7,101 bases of DNA from JANNMJ01 sp031397815 (lineage in GTDB: Bacteria; Bacteroidota; Bacteroidia; Cytophagales; Hymenobacteraceae): NCBI GenBank assembly GCA_031397815.1, contig JANNMJ010000224.1:1-7101 (forward strand). The letters are read 5' to 3'. Every line of letters begins with the position of its first letter. The stretch's first letter is position 1. The position numbers and the translations under genes are program-made. The notes below the pieces were generated by a model that ran no database searches, was not told the DNA's origin, and was given only the letters and a program-made list of their open reading frames with translations. This document shows positions 5,608 to 7,101 of this stretch, piece by piece.

Positions 5608-5991
5608 ATGGCCACTGTTCGTACCCGCATCCCACTACCCAACACAAAGGACCAGATTGGTGCTTTGACATTGGCCGCCACCATTTACGAAAAGCACGTA
5701 ACTGACGGCGCTAACTCGGTCATCCGAGGTCAATTGAAAACCGATTTCGAGGCGCTTGGCCCTGAGCTGGCTTCCGGAATCGATTACCACAAGCGCGCCG
5801 TCGAGCTGGAAAAGCAGCTTGAAGACGCGTACGAGAAGCGTGATAACGTCGCCAATCGCGCGCGGCCAATCGTGCAACGCATCAGCAAGGCGCTGCAAAG
5901 CGAATACGGCCACGGCAACCTGCGGCAGATGGGCGCGCACGGCTTCACGGTAAACGATACCCCTCATTCGCCGAAATCCCCGAAAGCGTAA
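5608..5991 (+). CDS. Small helical protein of unknown function
   Basis: This 127-residue protein begins MATVRTRIPLPNTKDQIGALTL. The ATG at 5608 is preferred over an upstream frame opening at 5479, because the intervening residues are of poor quality (Cys, Trp and Arg scattered without pattern) and translate the array end and the promoter region. It has no signal peptide or membrane segment. Residues 12-55 look helical, 57-98 form a charged, heptad-like helix (ELEKQLEDAYEKRDNVANRA) likely to be a coiled coil, and the C-terminus is a short GFTVNDTPHSPKSPKA tail. In overall plan it resembles short lineage-specific Bacteroidota proteins that I cannot name. A strong terminator follows 28 bases after the stop, so it closes its transcription unit. 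Codon use and composition look native. Whether it is an ordinary housekeeping orphan or part of the ATPase/array block is open. Confidence 0.75.
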   Translation: MATVRTRIPLPNTKDQIGALTLAATIYEKHVTDGANSVIRGQLKTDFEALGPELASGIDYHKRAVELEKQLEDAYEKRDNVANRARPIVQRISKALQSEYGHGNLRQMGAHGFTVNDTPHSPKSPKA

Positions 5992-6019
5992 GCCGAATCA
6001 GCACCGCTTTCCCCTCCCC

Positions 6020-6069
6020 ACCGTCCCCCGGTCGGCTGCTTGCAGCCCGCCGGGGGACGGTGTTTTTTT
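6020..6069 (+). terminator. Rho-independent terminator after the small protein gene
   Basis: A 12-bp stem pairs ACCGTCCCCCGG (6020-6031) with CCGGGGGACGGT (6050-6061). Above it, an inner 6-bp stem pairs GGCTGC (6034-6039) with GCAGCC (6042-6047). Seven T follow at 6063-6069. It lies 28 bases after the stop at 5991 and separates the accessory block from the substrate-binding protein gene. Confidence 0.9.
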
Positions 6070-6084
6070 GCCCCCGCCCCGCCC

Positions 6085-6092
6085 GACCTTTG
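6085..6092 (+). promoter_or_regulatory. Possible -7 element for the substrate-binding lipoprotein
   Basis: GACCTTTG keeps the A and the TTTG of TAnnTTTG, and the TTTG at 6067-6070 (end of the terminator T-tract) could serve as a close-spaced -33 box. The GTG start is only five bases further on, so this promoter would make a leaderless or nearly leaderless mRNA. Low confidence. Confidence 0.25.
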
Positions 6093-6097
6093 CGCCC

Positions 6098-7072
6098 GTG
6101 ATTCGCTCCTTCCTTCTCGCCCTCATCGCCGTCCTCGGCGCATTGCTGCCGGCTTGTCAATCGGCGCCGGATGCGGCGACTGACCCGGCGGCTGGCCGGT
6201 TCCACACCGTCCGCGATGATATGGGCCGCACCGTGCGGCTGCCGCTGCACCCGCGCCGCGTCGTGTCCTTGGCGCCGTCGATGACCGAGATGCTCGCCGC
6301 CGTCGCCGATTCCGGGCAGCTCGTCGGGCGCACCCAGAACTGCAATTACCCCGCGAGCGTGCTGGGCTTGCCGGTCGTGAATACCTATCCGCTCGATGTA
6401 GAAGCTATCGTCAAGCTCCATCCGGATGCCGTTTTCACAGTGGAAGGGATGACTTCCGGCGATAACATCACCCGGCTGGAGAAGCTCGGGATTCCGGTGT
6501 ATCAGCAGGCGTATGACTCGGTGAGTGACATAGTGCGCGGGCTGCGCGATTTGGGGCGGTTGCTGGCGCGAAACGAGCGCGGCCAAGCCGTAGCCGATTC
6601 GTTGCGCGCCCAGATCGAAAGCCTGCGCCCCGCGCCCTCTGAAGCCCCACCGACCGGCCCGCAGACGTCCGGCGGCATCCTCGCCATCACTTGGACCGAC
6701 CCTATCTACGTCTACGGCCACCCCACGCTCTTCACCGACGTGCTGCGCCTGCTGGCGGTGCGCAACGCCGTGCCCGCCCAGATTCCGCAGCCGTACCCCG
6801 TGCTGCCGCGCGAAACGGTCCTCAAGCTCAACCCGGACGTCATCATCGGCGGCGATTTCCGCGCCCTCGACACCACGCTTTTTCGGCGCTATCCGGAGCT
6901 GAAACAGGTGGCCGCGTACCGTAACCGCCGCCTTTACGCCATCGACGACGACCTGATTTCGCGCCCCTCGCCGCGCATCGGCTTGCTAATAGCCGAAGTG
7001 GCACGCATCGTAGGGGCGGGGGGTGTGGGGCGCCCAACACCCCCGACACGGGGCCCAAAAAACCCCCACTAA
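6098..7072 (+). CDS. ABC transporter substrate-binding lipoprotein, BtuF/FepB class
   Basis: This 324-residue protein starts at GTG 6098. The open frame reaches back to a TTG at 6068, but that codon lies in the terminator T-tract and adds only a Pro-rich leader. Residues 1-19 are a lipoprotein signal peptide with the lipobox LPAC (lipidated Cys20), so the protein is anchored in a membrane facing the periplasm. The Fe3+-siderophore/B12 periplasmic-binding fold covers about 53-305. Its N-lobe has RRVVSLAPSMTEMLAAV (53-69), GRTQNCNYP (77-85) and DVEAIVKLHPDAVF (100-113). A long connecting helix spans about 141-178, and the C-lobe has DPIYVYGHPTLFTDVLRLL (201-219) and LKLNPDVIIGG (242-252). The opening and the NCNYP loop resemble BtuF, so cobalamin is the first guess, but haem and siderophores cannot be excluded. 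No permease or ATPase gene is within the window. The last ~18 residues (GVGRPTPPTRGPKNPH region) are encoded by homopolymer-rich sequence and may be wrong. Confidence 0.85.
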   Translation: MIRSFLLALIAVLGALLPACQSAPDAATDPAAGRFHTVRDDMGRTVRLPLHPRRVVSLAPSMTEMLAAVADSGQLVGRTQNCNYPASVLGLPVVNTYPLDVEAIVKLHPDAVFTVEGMTSGDNITRLEKLGIPVYQQAYDSVSDIVRGLRDLGRLLARNERGQAVADSLRAQIESLRPAPSEAPPTGPQTSGGILAITWTDPIYVYGHPTLFTDVLRLLAVRNAVPAQIPQPYPVLPRETVLKLNPDVIIGGDFRALDTTLFRRYPELKQVAAYRNRRLYAIDDDLISRPSPRIGLLIAEVARIVGAGGVGRPTPPTRGPKNPH

Positions 7073-7101
7073 ACCCCCCCGGGGGGCCCCCCGCCCCGCC
7101 C
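7014..7101. other. Low-complexity G/C homopolymer tail, likely contig-end artefact
   Basis: From about 7014 the sequence breaks into runs of G, C and A: seven C at 7074-7080, six G at 7081-7086 and six C at 7087-7092. This is unlike anything else in the window. Such tails are typical of low-quality assembly ends. The reading frame and stop codon of the overlapping gene should be treated with caution here. Confidence 0.6.

Noticed and set aside
5945..6721. Minus-strand 258-codon frame opposite the binding-protein gene
   Set aside because: It crosses the strong terminator and opposes a well-supported lipoprotein gene; no domain seen.

Overview
The window looks like a chromosomal piece of a high-GC member of the Bacteroidota. 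Three things point there: a secreted protein with a type IX secretion (T9SS) C-terminal sorting domain, matches to the Bacteroidota -7 promoter element (TAnnTTTG) ahead of several genes, and start codons without recognisable Shine-Dalgarno sequences. The genus cannot be fixed from the sequence alone. The last ~80 bases collapse into G/C homopolymers and look like an unreliable contig end.

Layout. 1-72: palindromic intergenic sequence. 73-2034 (-): a large exported SUMF1/FGE-fold protein with a T9SS tail. 2035-2236: a spacer with two copies of a G/C-rich palindrome and a third perfect hairpin. 2237-3220 (-): ADP-glyceromanno-heptose 6-epimerase (hldD). 3221-3316: a divergent promoter region with one -7 element facing each way. 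3317-4585 (+) and 4582-5220 (+): an AAA/ABC-type ATPase translationally coupled by a 4-base overlap to a DUF4276-like, possibly TOPRIM-related protein. 5221-5607: a 387-base region with no secure gene, dominated by a 21-base tandem repeat array with a 63-base higher-order period that ends in nested inverted repeats. 5608-5991 (+): a small helical protein of unknown function, followed by a strong intrinsic terminator (6020-6069). 6098-7072 (+): a lipoprotein substrate-binding protein of the BtuF/FepB class.

How the parts fit. The epimerase (lipopolysaccharide core sugar), the T9SS protein (secretion) and the binding lipoprotein (cobalamin, haem or siderophore uptake) are ordinary cell-envelope functions. 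Between them sits an accessory-looking block, about 3289-6069, made of the ATPase/DUF4276 pair, the repeat array and the small helical protein. The first half of the ATPase gene has visibly lower GC than its surroundings. An SMC-like ATPase next to a putative TOPRIM effector is the general architecture of several anti-phage systems (PARIS, OLD/Gabija-like), so the pair is a reasonable candidate for a defence module. The array, phased at two helical turns per unit and closed by a 17-base perfect inverted repeat, is the most unusual item. It could be a multi-site operator, a structured 3' UTR or ncRNA, or a heptad-repeat coding remnant. The sequence does not decide between these.
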